From positions 23,169-53,316 of the forward strand of contig NW_003153265.1 of NCBI RefSeq assembly GCF_000003605.2: a stretch of 30,148 nt of DNA, read 5' to 3'. A program made the translations under genes and the position numbers. This stretch comes from Saccoglossus kowalevskii. Its lineage: Eukaryota > Hemichordata > Enteropneusta > Harrimaniidae. Positions 11,358 to 20,226 of the stretch are shown piece after piece. Each line of letters begins with the position of its first letter. Within the stretch, counting starts at the first letter, position 1. The notes under the pieces are model-generated. The model was not told where the DNA came from and did no database searches. It saw only the letters and a program-made list of their open reading frames with translations.

Positions 11358-11840
11358 AATAATAATAATAATAATAATAATAGTTTATTATGCAACTGTA
11401 ATCTTCTGTGGATGCAATAAGGTAAAAATAGCGTAAAATAAAAGAAATACAACGAAAAATAACTAAAAATTAAAAGGTCTAATAAACACAAATAAATCAA
11501 AAAATAATGAAAATACAGTAAATAAAGCAAAATGAAGGTTCTCCCAACCCAAGGGTTTACACAGGCGGTGCTTTGTATATGGTTATTTTTTGAGATATAG
11601 TGAAAAAGCAATGTTATTTTTTATAATTTTTAAGAACAATTGCATCTTTGTTCTCTTCACTGGAGTTAATCTTGCGGTTTTTCAGTAAGATTTCAAAATT
11701 TGAGCAGCTGAAAAGGAAATGCTTTTCGTCCTCAATATCACCTTGATCACATTTTCTACTGACCCTTTCTGCTGCTGAATTTTTAATGAAAAACACAAAC
11801 ATTTTACGTAATTTTTTCTCAGAACTTAGTTTCAAATGTG
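11358..11840 (-). mobile_element. 5'-truncated non-LTR retrotransposon relic, 3' end
   Basis: Read on the minus strand, a decayed protein tail with a reverse-transcriptase C-terminal zinc-knuckle-like motif (11614-11835) is followed by an AT-rich 3' untranslated segment. It contains CATAATAAAC near 11380-11390 and ends in an (ATT)n tail at 11358-11382. A terminal simple repeat and 5' truncation are typical of target-primed insertion by non-LTR elements (I, CR1 or RTE-like clades are possible). No reverse-transcriptase or endonuclease core is present. The upstream limit is uncertain and could extend to about 12100. Confidence 0.55.
11614..11835 (-). pseudogene. Fragment of non-LTR retrotransposon ORF2, C-terminal end
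   Basis: This 73-codon frame opens without an ATG. Residues 29-47 carry C29, the acidic stretch DIEDE (33-37), H39, the FLF stretch (40-42) and C44. This matches the pattern (V/I)EDE-x-HFLF-x-C found near the C terminus of many animal non-LTR retrotransposon polyproteins, after the reverse transcriptase and usually within a CxxC...H...C zinc-binding unit. The first cysteine of the expected CxxC pair appears as serine (S26), consistent with decay. The frame is short and isolated. It matches a transposon fragment and not a host gene. The call rests on one motif and on the (ATT)n tail downstream. Confidence 0.5.
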
Positions 11841-12239
11841 GCTTTATATCCTATAAAACGGAAGTGCACAATTGGCTTCAGCATGACCAATTAACCTTAG
11901 ATAACAAACCTATCACTCGTTTAATACTGTGATGAATTTTGTGAAGATCGGTTCTGTCGGAAGATCGGTACTTGTTTATATCTGTCGGCAGATGTGTTAC
12001 GTCTAATCTTTGAAGATAACTTGTGTCACTGGTTAGCTGTCTTGGCTTGTGATAATGCATACAGTAATGTATACCAGTAGGCAATCAGTTGCAGTTCTTT
12101 TAAAATCGTAAACTCAAATGAGACCCACCAGTTTATTTAAGGCCACTGGCATATTAAGCTTACGCTAATGAATATAATGAGCGATGGTTTTGATCACATT
12201 TCTATGTTTGTCTTCTTAAATAGAACGTACAGTGTACTG
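11841..12239. other. No gene seen; possible further retrotransposon remnant
   Basis: A 68-codon minus-strand frame (11878-12084) lies directly upstream of the retrotransposon fragment and could be part of the same decayed element in another frame. I see no motif that proves it. Confidence 0.35.
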
Positions 12240-12551
12240 CAGGGGTTTTTCTAGAAAAAAACTGAAAGAGGGAGCACTGCAATTTAGCGGCGCCACCAAG
12301 TGGGGGAGATAGGGTTCTCCCTACCAGGGTGTGGAGTTTTTGATAATTCTAAGTTAAAATGAAGCATTCTATGGTTTCCTTGGGGCCAAAATCACTATCA
12401 GACAGGTCACAGTTGAAGACTGTGGCCACATGTGATCCCCGGTCTATCAGAATTTTATGATTGCCAGAGAATCTGCTCCCCAGGGTAAGGGGGTACATGT
12501 CCATGGCATGAGGGCGCTGCGCCCCTGTTCCCTTGTTTAAAAAAATCCCTG
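12240..12551. mobile_element. hAT-like non-autonomous element
   Basis: The left end CAGGGGTTTTTCTAGAAA (from 12240) pairs with the right end TTTAAAAAAATCCCTG (to 12551). The CAGGG...CCCTG termini are of the kind seen in hAT-superfamily elements. The 312-bp interior is much more GC-rich than the flanks and holds a GGGCGCTGCGCCC palindrome near 12512-12524 and several G/C runs. There is no transposase. I could not find a clean 8-bp target duplication, which weakens the superfamily call. Confidence 0.5.
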
Positions 12552-12710
12552 TAGTGTGTTTCCATAGCAAGCTATAAGTTTTCGAAATGCAGTTCTCACT
12601 CTGGTGGCATAAATAGTTGTCACATTTTATTCCCAATTAGTTAAACTTACAGTGTATCACATGGCAGGTAATTCAATTCCATCTTATTACTTGTTCATTT
12701 ATACATATAT

Positions 12711-12760
12711 GTACCATAACTGCTCTATTAGAAGTACATCTCTAATTAGAGGTGCATGTT
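12711..12760. mobile_element. Family D element, left-end fragment
   Basis: GTACCATAACTGCTCTATTAGAAGTACATC matches the family D left terminus (compare 2071-2100 and 13811-13833), and the segment is followed by a short internal inverted copy (AATTAGAGGTGCATG). No matching right end was found nearby, so this is a fragment. Confidence 0.5.
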
Positions 12761-13806
12761 TTGGTGGATTTGAAATATACCAAACTCGAACTGTCATTTA
12801 TATGCTCACTATTATATAAAAGTAGTTTTTGCATGAGAGCAAATGATGGCAATGCATGCTGAGAGTCTCCTACTACACAAACTCTTGATATCCATCCAGT
12901 AGAAATGGTGATTGAATTAGTTTCGCCTCATTCTCTGGAAGTATATCCTATTAATTTCCTGATCCGTGACATTTGTATATCATTTTAATTAATAAAAAAG
13001 TTTTTCAGCATACTTAGGCTCACAATGCAGAACCTTTACATGTAGTACTTGAATTCAAAACAACTTTTGTTTTGTAATAAAATCATAACCATTACATTGG
13101 TAGGGAAGTTAAACAGCGGCACCTGATCTATAAAATTAAATATGGCTGCCAGATTTCAGTATGCAAATCACTCTCATAACTATTTCTGAAAATCAGAATG
13201 CCTGGAGTACTTTATTTTTCTGCTGTATACAACCATGAATATTTAATATAAAATATAATTTTAATGTTATTTTACTAGTTGGTCTATCTTTCACAATTAT
13301 TTCTAGAAAAGGCACGACGTTTTAATATGTGAACATTAGTAGCTACAACATTCAAGTGTATTCTTTTTACACTATTTTTTATGAAATTCACAAATGTATA
13401 AATCTAAATACTAGTATATTGAGAAAGTGAATATTCTGAGTAATTTGACATCAGGAGGGGGTAACAGGGTGACAATGAACTTGAAATATGTCTACATGTA
13501 TATGTAGACAAAACTCAGCGTAGTCTCTGGTAATTATCTAAAGCTGTGGGAGGTATAAACACTCAGTACAAAACACTATGTACCGAGTAATGCACGCCTG
13601 GCTGTTCTCCAACAAAGGTGACATGTGTTTACTTAGAACCCACTCAACACTTGTAATAACCTGCCAACATCCCCAAGTGGTATGTCTGCAGTTGGTTGTT
13701 ATATTGATGAAAGATCTACTACAGTTATACAAACCTGACTACCAAGGTTTTCAGTCTAGAAATTAGGTAGTAGAATAGATGCGTTTCTCTTGACACCATG
13801 TACGTG
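12761..13806. other. No gene seen
   Basis: Overlapping 62- and 64-codon frames on opposite strands at 13538-13766 mirror each other. Neither shows a domain. A TACATGTATATGTAGACA-type local palindrome lies near 13490-13510. Confidence 0.5.
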
Positions 13807-13937
13807 TATACCATATTTTCTCTATTAGAAGCACATGCAAATAAAAAATGAAATTTATTGTATACTGAATCATACAAATATCACATCCGTTGACCATAGA
13901 CAATTCGCATGCGCTCTAGTAGAGCAAATACGATATA
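13807..13937. mobile_element. Family D MITE, complete short copy
   Basis: The left terminus CCATATTTTCTCTATTAGAA pairs with the right terminus CTAGTAGAGCAAATACGATA. The inner continuation GCACATGCAAAT pairs with ATTCGCATGCGC. The termini are bounded by TATA on both sides, consistent with a TA target. The interior has the family block ATCCGTTGACCATAGACA. No coding capacity. Confidence 0.65.
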
Positions 13938-14072
13938 CTGTATATAAACCGTAAATTGCATTTACCGGTACATCTATTGAATGATGGATCATTGAAATAT
14001 GACTTAAATTTTGGCCGAAGATAGACATACCTGTATCATTTACATAAATACGTGCATAAAGCAAATACTGTT
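13938..14072. mobile_element. Family D partial copy, right half
   Basis: GAAATATGACTTAAATTTT, ATAGACATACCTGTATCATT and GCATAAAGCAAATACTG (13993-14070) match the right half of the family D copies at 2071-2452 and 17529-17675. It is directly adjacent to the complete copy, giving a head-to-tail partial duplication. Confidence 0.45.
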
Positions 14073-16284
14073 AACTGTAATCATCAGGATTGGTCAGCTA
14101 TTGACTTTTTTCTTTTTCTTTCACAGTTAAGTTTTGCATTTTGTTTTCTATCTTTTTATAGTATAATAGTTTAGTCTTAATATTTTTATTTTTTGTAATG
14201 TATTAGCTTAGTGTTTTAACCTTTTATTCTTTTTTAAACATTTGTAACCATTGCCAATCCCATCCGGGGAATTTGAAAGTGTTGATAAAAAATTTACAAA
14301 TTACGAAAAAAAAAAAAATGACCATGAATTTGATTGGTTGAATGACAGTGTTAAAATATATAGTGTCAGTCATCTGGGAATCGTTTATTTGTGGGTGCAG
14401 AATTTTTAAACTTGCCAATGAATGGTTGGAATTGATTTCTCTTCTCTCCTGTGAATACATTTGCATAGCTAATAAGATAAACCAGCCATCAATGCTAGGC
14501 ATTTGTCAAGTTATCGGAGTCCTCAGTAACTCTGATGTTTTCAATGTCTCACTTTATTTCTTTATTATAATGTTCCCTGCGATAAAATAAAGTGATACCT
14601 TTGCATGCCGTGACTTGGTTCAGGAAGATGATAGATTAAAAATCAGTTCAGATATTTGCTGTCAGTTAATGTGAAGTTTCCGTCATCATGATGGGTTCTT
14701 TCCTACTTCAATCATATATCCAAATTTCAAACACAGCTAAAAAAAAAAGTATGTCTGTGCTTTCAACAAACATATGAACACGATATAAGCCCTTATCAGG
14801 TGTCCATGTCAGGAAGTGATCCTGTACTAAAGCCGGATGTATTACTGTGGTGTCAACACTATCTTTCCTTCCTGTGTTTTGGGATAATTTTAATTCTGAC
14901 CTTTTCAGACATTCAACACTATATAGTGTCTGTTTGAATTAATCAGTACCAAGCTTTGATAGTGTTTCAAATGAAGTCATCACATCATGTGATTAAATGT
15001 TCCATGAGGCTGTTAGATTCGTACAAACAAATGAGTAAACAAAGACTGAAATAGCAAAAGACATTTATTTAATACATGTATTTGTTATTTTAATAGCTCG
15101 TATTTACTGGATTACATATTACACACTTATACTATCTGTCAGCGGATCAGAACCCATTTACAGAATAAGGCATTCATGTGTATTTGGAGGAATGCGTCAA
15201 CTATTCCAAAAGAATAAATTCTCGACATGTGCAACTGGATCTTTTACGGGCACTGAAGATAGGCAACAGTACACGGTATCGACAGCTTTACGTTGTCATC
15301 TGAAAAGATGTGGTACTCCCAAATAAATAATGCAAGCTTGGCAAGTGGGTAAAATGTACTCGTTGTGCACCGCTGAGCGGCAACCGACCATGTTGAACCC
15401 ACAGTCTTCCCTGATGATGGGTGTACACACTAACCATTGTGTCATATATCTGGTCAATTATGTATCAATAACTATTGTGCTGTTAATAAATAATTTGTCA
15501 AGGATTGTGTTTATGCTATGAACTTTTCAACTTCTCAACAAATCCCGAAAACAAAGTATTACCTAATCGGGGTTAATAATGTCCTTATCATCTGCACACA
15601 TTGTCAGTTCTTTGTTTGATCCGTTTCACATGCCGTACCTCCATCTATGATCCTATCAGTTTTATTTTCACTACGACCTCATAATTGTGATAAATTTTTG
15701 CGACGCAGCGAAATTGAACATTTCATTCAGAATTTTTAATTTGCCGAATCACAATGACTTTCACAATATTTCGTCTTCACAAATGCCCTCAAATTACCAA
15801 ATCAACGAAAAGGCGGTGAAGTATTGATAAGCTCATACTGTATATTAATGTAAGTGGATGGAACACTATATCAGAGAGACATTACATGTCTGGCTCACTG
15901 ATTTGATTTTAACGGTCTTTATATTGTGATGTTTGCTAATTAGTAAATGTATCATGATTGTACACTGTATGTTCAAGTGAATTAAGCAGTAAAACATCAG
16001 AAATGCTTGTGTAAAATTTGCATTAATCTTATAAGATGTTCAATTAAGCAGTCTGAGTAGTTCAGTGGTATCATGTTGTTACATGCTCACATGATACACT
16101 TTAACAATGTCCGACCTAGATTTGCAATTTTTGTAACTTCCTCTTACTTTCATTTCTATGAGATCTTACATATACTCTGCTATACACATGTAGCATCCTT
16201 AGAAAATAAATCGGGGTCATTTGGCAATTTTTGAGAATCAACAAGATTTGTTGCCTTTATTTCTATGGTGAACGTATTTCTTGT
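14073..16284. other. No gene seen
   Basis: A run of 13 A lies at 14306-14318. Frames of 92 and 82 codons on opposite strands at 14224-14590 are shadows of each other without recognisable domains. GTCTGAGTAGTTCAGTGGTA at 16048-16067 resembles a tRNA A-box but has no B-box downstream. Nothing else is supportable. Confidence 0.5.
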
Positions 16285-16526
16285 AAATATGCTTAGTAAC
16301 ATGCTCAGTAGTTCAATACTTGAATTCATATCCCACAATGCATTATAAATATGCTCAGTAACACGCTCAGTAGTTCAAAACTTGAATTCATATCCCACAA
16401 TGCATTATAAATATGCTCAGTAACACGCTCAGTAGTTCAAAACTTGAATTCATATCCCACAATGCATTATAAATATGCTCAGTAACACGCTCAGTAGTTC
16501 AAAACTTGAATTCATATCCCACAATG
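16285..16526. repeat. 62-bp tandem repeat, 3.9 copies
   Basis: Copies start at 16285, 16347, 16409 and 16471, exactly 62 bases apart; the last stops after 56 bases. Units contain two similar CTCAGTA motifs and CATATCCCACAATG. Copies 2-4 are almost identical and copy 1 differs at several bases, so the expansion is recent and started from a more diverged edge unit. Confidence 0.9.
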
Positions 16527-17528
16527 GTACTGAGGCTTTATAACAGCGAAATCTAGATGAAGAAATATTCGGCATATTTTTATTGATTACCTGTATTTTA
16601 TAAATCAGTTGAATTTACTCAATCTGTACTTGCATATTCTGTGAAAAAGTAATGCGTGAACTTGTTAGTATTGTTGCTATGGTTACTCAACTCAAAAATT
16701 AGCTTCATAACCATAATGCTGGGAATTTGGAAAAGATCTGAATTAAAAATTTTAAAAGCCAAAAAATAAACCGTAATTTAATTGATATTTTTCTTTCAAA
16801 AAATTCATCAATACTGATCAATATTGATCAATACTGCAGACAATGGAAAATTAAGACAAAATTCACAGAAAAATTGTAGAAAAACAGTCTGCTTTTGTGG
16901 GTACAATGTTGGCATTTGTAGGATTGTGTGATACACCAATAGGAATATGATGTTGGATAGACCTGATATGTTGGCACGTAGAAATAATTTGTAAGATGAC
17001 TTCCTTAGTCTACACTTCCTGGTCTAAATGTCAGAACGTGATCTATTTGGAAACGGATGAGATGTGTTATTTCCCCTGACAATGCACATCGTGCGATCGG
17101 CGCGACCATTGTCATCTTTTGAAAAGCCTTCAGGATCGTAAGGTAATTTTCTAACAAATCTGCAATCAGGCTGACTATCAGGCAGTTTTTCTGCCTCTAA
17201 TTAGTAGTGGTTAAGAACATATATCGGCAGAGGACTGACGTCATTGTCGCTAAGGAGCAGGATCTCTCACTTTCCAATATAGACTTAAAACATCCTTTCT
17301 ATACTGTTAATGATGTAATGTCTTTATCGCAAAAATAAATTCCAAGTAAAATAAAGTAATCGACAGTATTAGAAGATACACATAAATGCATCAAAACAAT
17401 GTTACTACCGGTATATTAAAAGTGCATATGTGTTTTTAAATGTCTCATGAAAAAGATGATTTTTAGGTTCAAGTGTCTCTATATTTTCAGTTTAGACAAT
17501 GTGCTTTTATTAAGGAGAAATTATAATG
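16527..17528. other. No gene seen
   Basis: Contains a short GATCAATAYT-type tandem at about 16807-16836 and an isolated CRE-like TGACGTCA near 17237. No coding sequence was recognised. Confidence 0.5.
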
Positions 17529-17675
17529 TCCCATATTTGCACCATTAAAAATACATCATCAGTAGAGGCTCATGTGAATGCAGGAATCATCAAAATATGA
17601 TTTATTTTGACCATAGACACGGATATATCATTTATGTAAGTGCATCTGCTACTAATGATAGAGCAAATCAAGTAT
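17529..17675. mobile_element. Family D MITE, diverged copy
   Basis: The left part CCCATATTTGCACCATTAAA and the right part CTACTAATGATAGAGCAAAT correspond to the family D termini. The interior has ATCAAAATATGATTTATTTT and GACCATAGACACGGATATAT, as in the copy at 2331-2452. About 147 bp long and non-coding. Confidence 0.55.
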
Positions 17676-17697
17676 CTTCGGGGCGAACATCCAGGCA

Positions 17698-17729
17698 TTT
17701 TCACCGCTTGGCAACCCTGGCGGTGAAAA
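17698..17729. repeat. 10-bp perfect hairpin
   Basis: TTTTCACCGC (17698-17707) and GCGGTGAAAA (17720-17729) are perfect inverted repeats around a 12-base loop. The TTTCACCG motif recurs in the GC-rich module at 17851-17990, which suggests a relation. Confidence 0.5.
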
Positions 17730-17850
17730 CAAAGTCCAAAAACTCGCAGAAAACGGTACTTTGGGATGGTTGTTGAGACTCCCCTGAACAGTACAACAAG
17801 ATTGGCCCTACGTGTGTAACATATTTAAATTTGGTTGTTCAGGATTACTT

Positions 17851-17990
17851 CAAAGTTGAGTTTGTGTTGTTTTCTCGATTTTTCACCGGCTCTACCGGCG
17901 TTCCACAGCAGCGCGAAAAGAGCCCATATATAGTGGTGTGCGTCTTAGCAACGTGGAACGTCTTGTGACGTAGCTCCGCCCCCGGGGATT
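17851..17990 (+). repeat. GC-rich inverted module, copy A
   Basis: This 140-bp block matches the reverse complement of 22695-22842 through most of its length. It contains GTTGAGTTTG, TTTTCTCG, TTTTCACCGGCTC, GTTCCACAGCAGCGCG, GCGTCTTAGCAACGTGGAACGTC (written here in overlapping parts: CGTCTTAGCAAC, ACGTGGAACGTC) and GTGACGTAGCTCCGCCCCC. The GC-box (CCGCCCCC), CRE-like half-site and RFX-like AGCAAC half-site give it a promoter-like look. The module is non-coding. It may be a MITE, a terminal repeat of a larger element, or a duplicated promoter piece. Confidence 0.75.
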
Positions 17991-18461
17991 CTTCTTGTTG
18001 TACCTCATGTAACTGCATCTTACTACCTACGATCAGTGATCAGCGTATGTAACATCAAACTGTAATTCACTACCTGCATTGTCCTCAGGTTGTTGAAGGT
18101 AATTCCCACGAAATAAATCACTTGATATTGACTAATATGGAATAATAATCATTATATTGAATTACTAGATATCATATGGAGTGTAAATCTTCTACTTTGA
18201 ATTTGGAATGAAACATTTTATGTATGTTTGCTATAGATAGGAGGGTCAGGTGTAGTTGGAATGGAATTGGAATCAACCATTAATCACAGGTACAATGTAT
18301 GTTAGAGATCAGAGGGGGTCATGTTTATTTTTTTTAAAGGTACATAACGGTAGACTCTCCCACCCCTATCACCCATTTAAATGGATACAGCAATATATCC
18401 TAATATCATCCCTGAAGTATGAGATAGTCAATGTTATTGGTCAAAGGCAGCCACATGATCG
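17991..18461. other. No gene seen
   Basis: A 75-codon plus-strand frame (18256-18483) runs into the adjacent MITE and shows no domain. Confidence 0.5.
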
Positions 18462-19186
18462 TTTTATTTTCGCTTGGAATTAATTTTCGCTGAACGAATG
18501 TTTCAGTGAAAATAAAATCCAGCGAATATACCTTTTTTCCTATGTTTTAGCTCCGCTGTCGACTTTGTCGAGCAGAGCTTATCATATGAGTGATTGTCCG
18601 TCGTCGTCCGTGTCAATGTTTTACTTTTTCGACTTCTTCTTGAAAACTACAAGCCTGAATGCTTTGATACTTGGTGTATATGTACCTTGGGTAGACCTCT
18701 CATAGGTTTGTTCATTTCATGTTGATATCTTCAATTCTCTAATTTTGGTGAATATTTTTGTCATTTTTGGTAAAAAGTGATATTTTCGACTTCTTGTTAA
18801 TAAACGCAAGTGCAATTGCTTTGATATTACATATATAGGTACTACATGTGGACCTCTCTCAGATTTGTTCATTTTGTAATGATATCTTCAATTCTCTAAT
18901 TTTGGTGAATATTTTTGTCATTTTTGGTAAAAAGTGATATTTTCGACTTCTTGTTAAAAACCTCAAGTCCAATTGCTTTGATACTATACATATTGTTCAT
19001 TTTCTAATGATGTCTTTAGTTCTTTAATTGAAATGTACCTTGCTAACAGCGGAGCTATCTCAGCCGATAGGCTGCTTGTCACATTAAACTTATCCGAAAA
19101 TCAGTAAAAATCATTTCCACACAGAACACCAAAAAAAGTCTATTCAGCGAAAATTAAATCCAGCTAAAATAAAGTATTTTACAGTA
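18462..19186. mobile_element. TA-target MITE split by a younger insertion
   Basis: The left part 18462-18549 and the right part 19082-19186 together match 2118-2327. Shared blocks are TTTTATTTTCGCTT, TTTCAGTGAAAATAAAATCC and AGCGAATA on the left, and CATTAAACTT, AAAATCAGT and AGCTAAAATAAAGTATTTTA on the right, ending ACAGTA. The terminal TACTGTAGAA on the left has been lost or mutated. The uninterrupted copy shows exactly where the insertion lies, between TTTTA and CATTAAAC. Confidence 0.75.
18550..19081 (+). mobile_element. Dispersed non-autonomous element, young copy
   Basis: The insertion boundaries are defined by comparison with the empty site in 2118-2327. The left end GCTCCGCTGTCGAC folds with GTCGAGCAGAGC just inside. 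AGCTCCGCT at the left edge is the reverse complement of AGCGGAGCT near the right end (about 19048-19056), so there are both a terminal hairpin and short inverted termini. The interior carries two near-identical units 157 bp apart (TCTCTAATTTTGGTGAATAT at about 18735 and 18892) and a partial third. There is no reading frame of note. No clear target duplication is seen beyond a possible single A. The class is uncertain; a Helitron-like or other rolling-circle non-autonomous element is one possibility. Confidence 0.75.
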
Positions 19187-19630
19187 TTGATATTGGTCTG
19201 TTCTAGTGCATTTCTTGCCTCTGATGTTACTTTGTGTGTTACTGGATTAAAATCAACAATAAAAATGATAGGTGACACTTTCAAATGCATTTCAAAAGTT
19301 TGTGTTTTGGATCACAGTTTTACCAGGCTTAGTGTCTTCTTGTTCTATACCACCCACTGAGTTTCACAACTCTCACGTTTCACTATCCAAATTACTCCCC
19401 ATTACTTCAGTTGGTTCATCCCTTACAGGCATTGTTTAGACAGACATTAGCAAGTAGGGTAACTCAATATGATAGAAATGCTTCATAACAGTCTCAAACT
19501 TTTAACCCAAAAAATGTGAAGATTGTACAGTATTTTATTCCCCCATACTCAATAATTGAATCTAAAAATATTGGCCTCTCATACCCAAATTTGTTGTTGT
19601 CTTTTTATTGATTATTAGTCTGGAGAAGTT
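19187..19630. other. No gene seen
   Basis: AT-rich, without repeats shared with the rest of the window. Confidence 0.5.
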
Positions 19631-20226
19631 CGGACAAAGTTGAAAACAAGGAATTTTGGATTGACCTCCCACATATGCTTGGACGGATTAAGTTCAAACT
19701 TCATAGACACATCAGACATTATATCGATCATATGCACCTGTAATTTGTTTGATGATCTGATTCAAGATATCCGAATGGCAGCCATTTTGAGGTCAAAAAA
19801 TGTATCAAAATCACATATTTTCACCAGTCAGGCATGGATAGATTCTGTTCAAACTTGGTACAAATGTTGAACGTTGATGGGACCTTGGTGCACATCATTT
19901 TATTTTTCAAATCGGGTTAAAAATGGCCGACTGGTGGCCATTTTGTTTTAAAGAATGAAGTTTATATATTCAACATGCCTGGACCGATCAAGTTCAAACA
20001 CATATATCAGACATTATATCGAACAAACACACACATTCTTGTCATCATGAAATCTAAAATGGCTGACTGGCAGCCATCTTGTCAAAACAAATGCAGTTTC
20101 ACTGAGGCATATCTTGTACATCAACGAACCAATCAAGTTAAAACTTTATATCTTGTGTCTATAATACAGACAGGGAATATGTCCATTGATAATGACGAGG
20201 AATGCTTTTCCACATTATTGAATTGT
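19631..20226. repeat. Diverged 136-156-bp repeat block with ATGGC...GCCAT hairpins
   Basis: Units end in GCCATTTTG-type sequence at 19781, 19937 and 20073. Each carries a version of GGACCGATCAAGTTCAAAC or its variants (19680, 19830, 19980, 20125). In the second unit AAAATGGCC (19920-19928) and GGCCATTTT (19936-19944) form a perfect 9-bp hairpin. ATCAGACATTATATCGA is repeated exactly in two units (about 19709 and 20007). Frames of 76 and 86 codons across it follow from the repeat structure. This style of repeat is common in marine invertebrate genomes; that is general knowledge, not a database result. Confidence 0.65.

Noticed and set aside
16048-16110. tRNA-like A-box (TAGTTCAGTGGTA)
   Set aside because: No GGTTCRA-type B-box at the expected distance and no acceptor-stem pairing, so neither a tRNA gene nor a clear tRNA-derived SINE.
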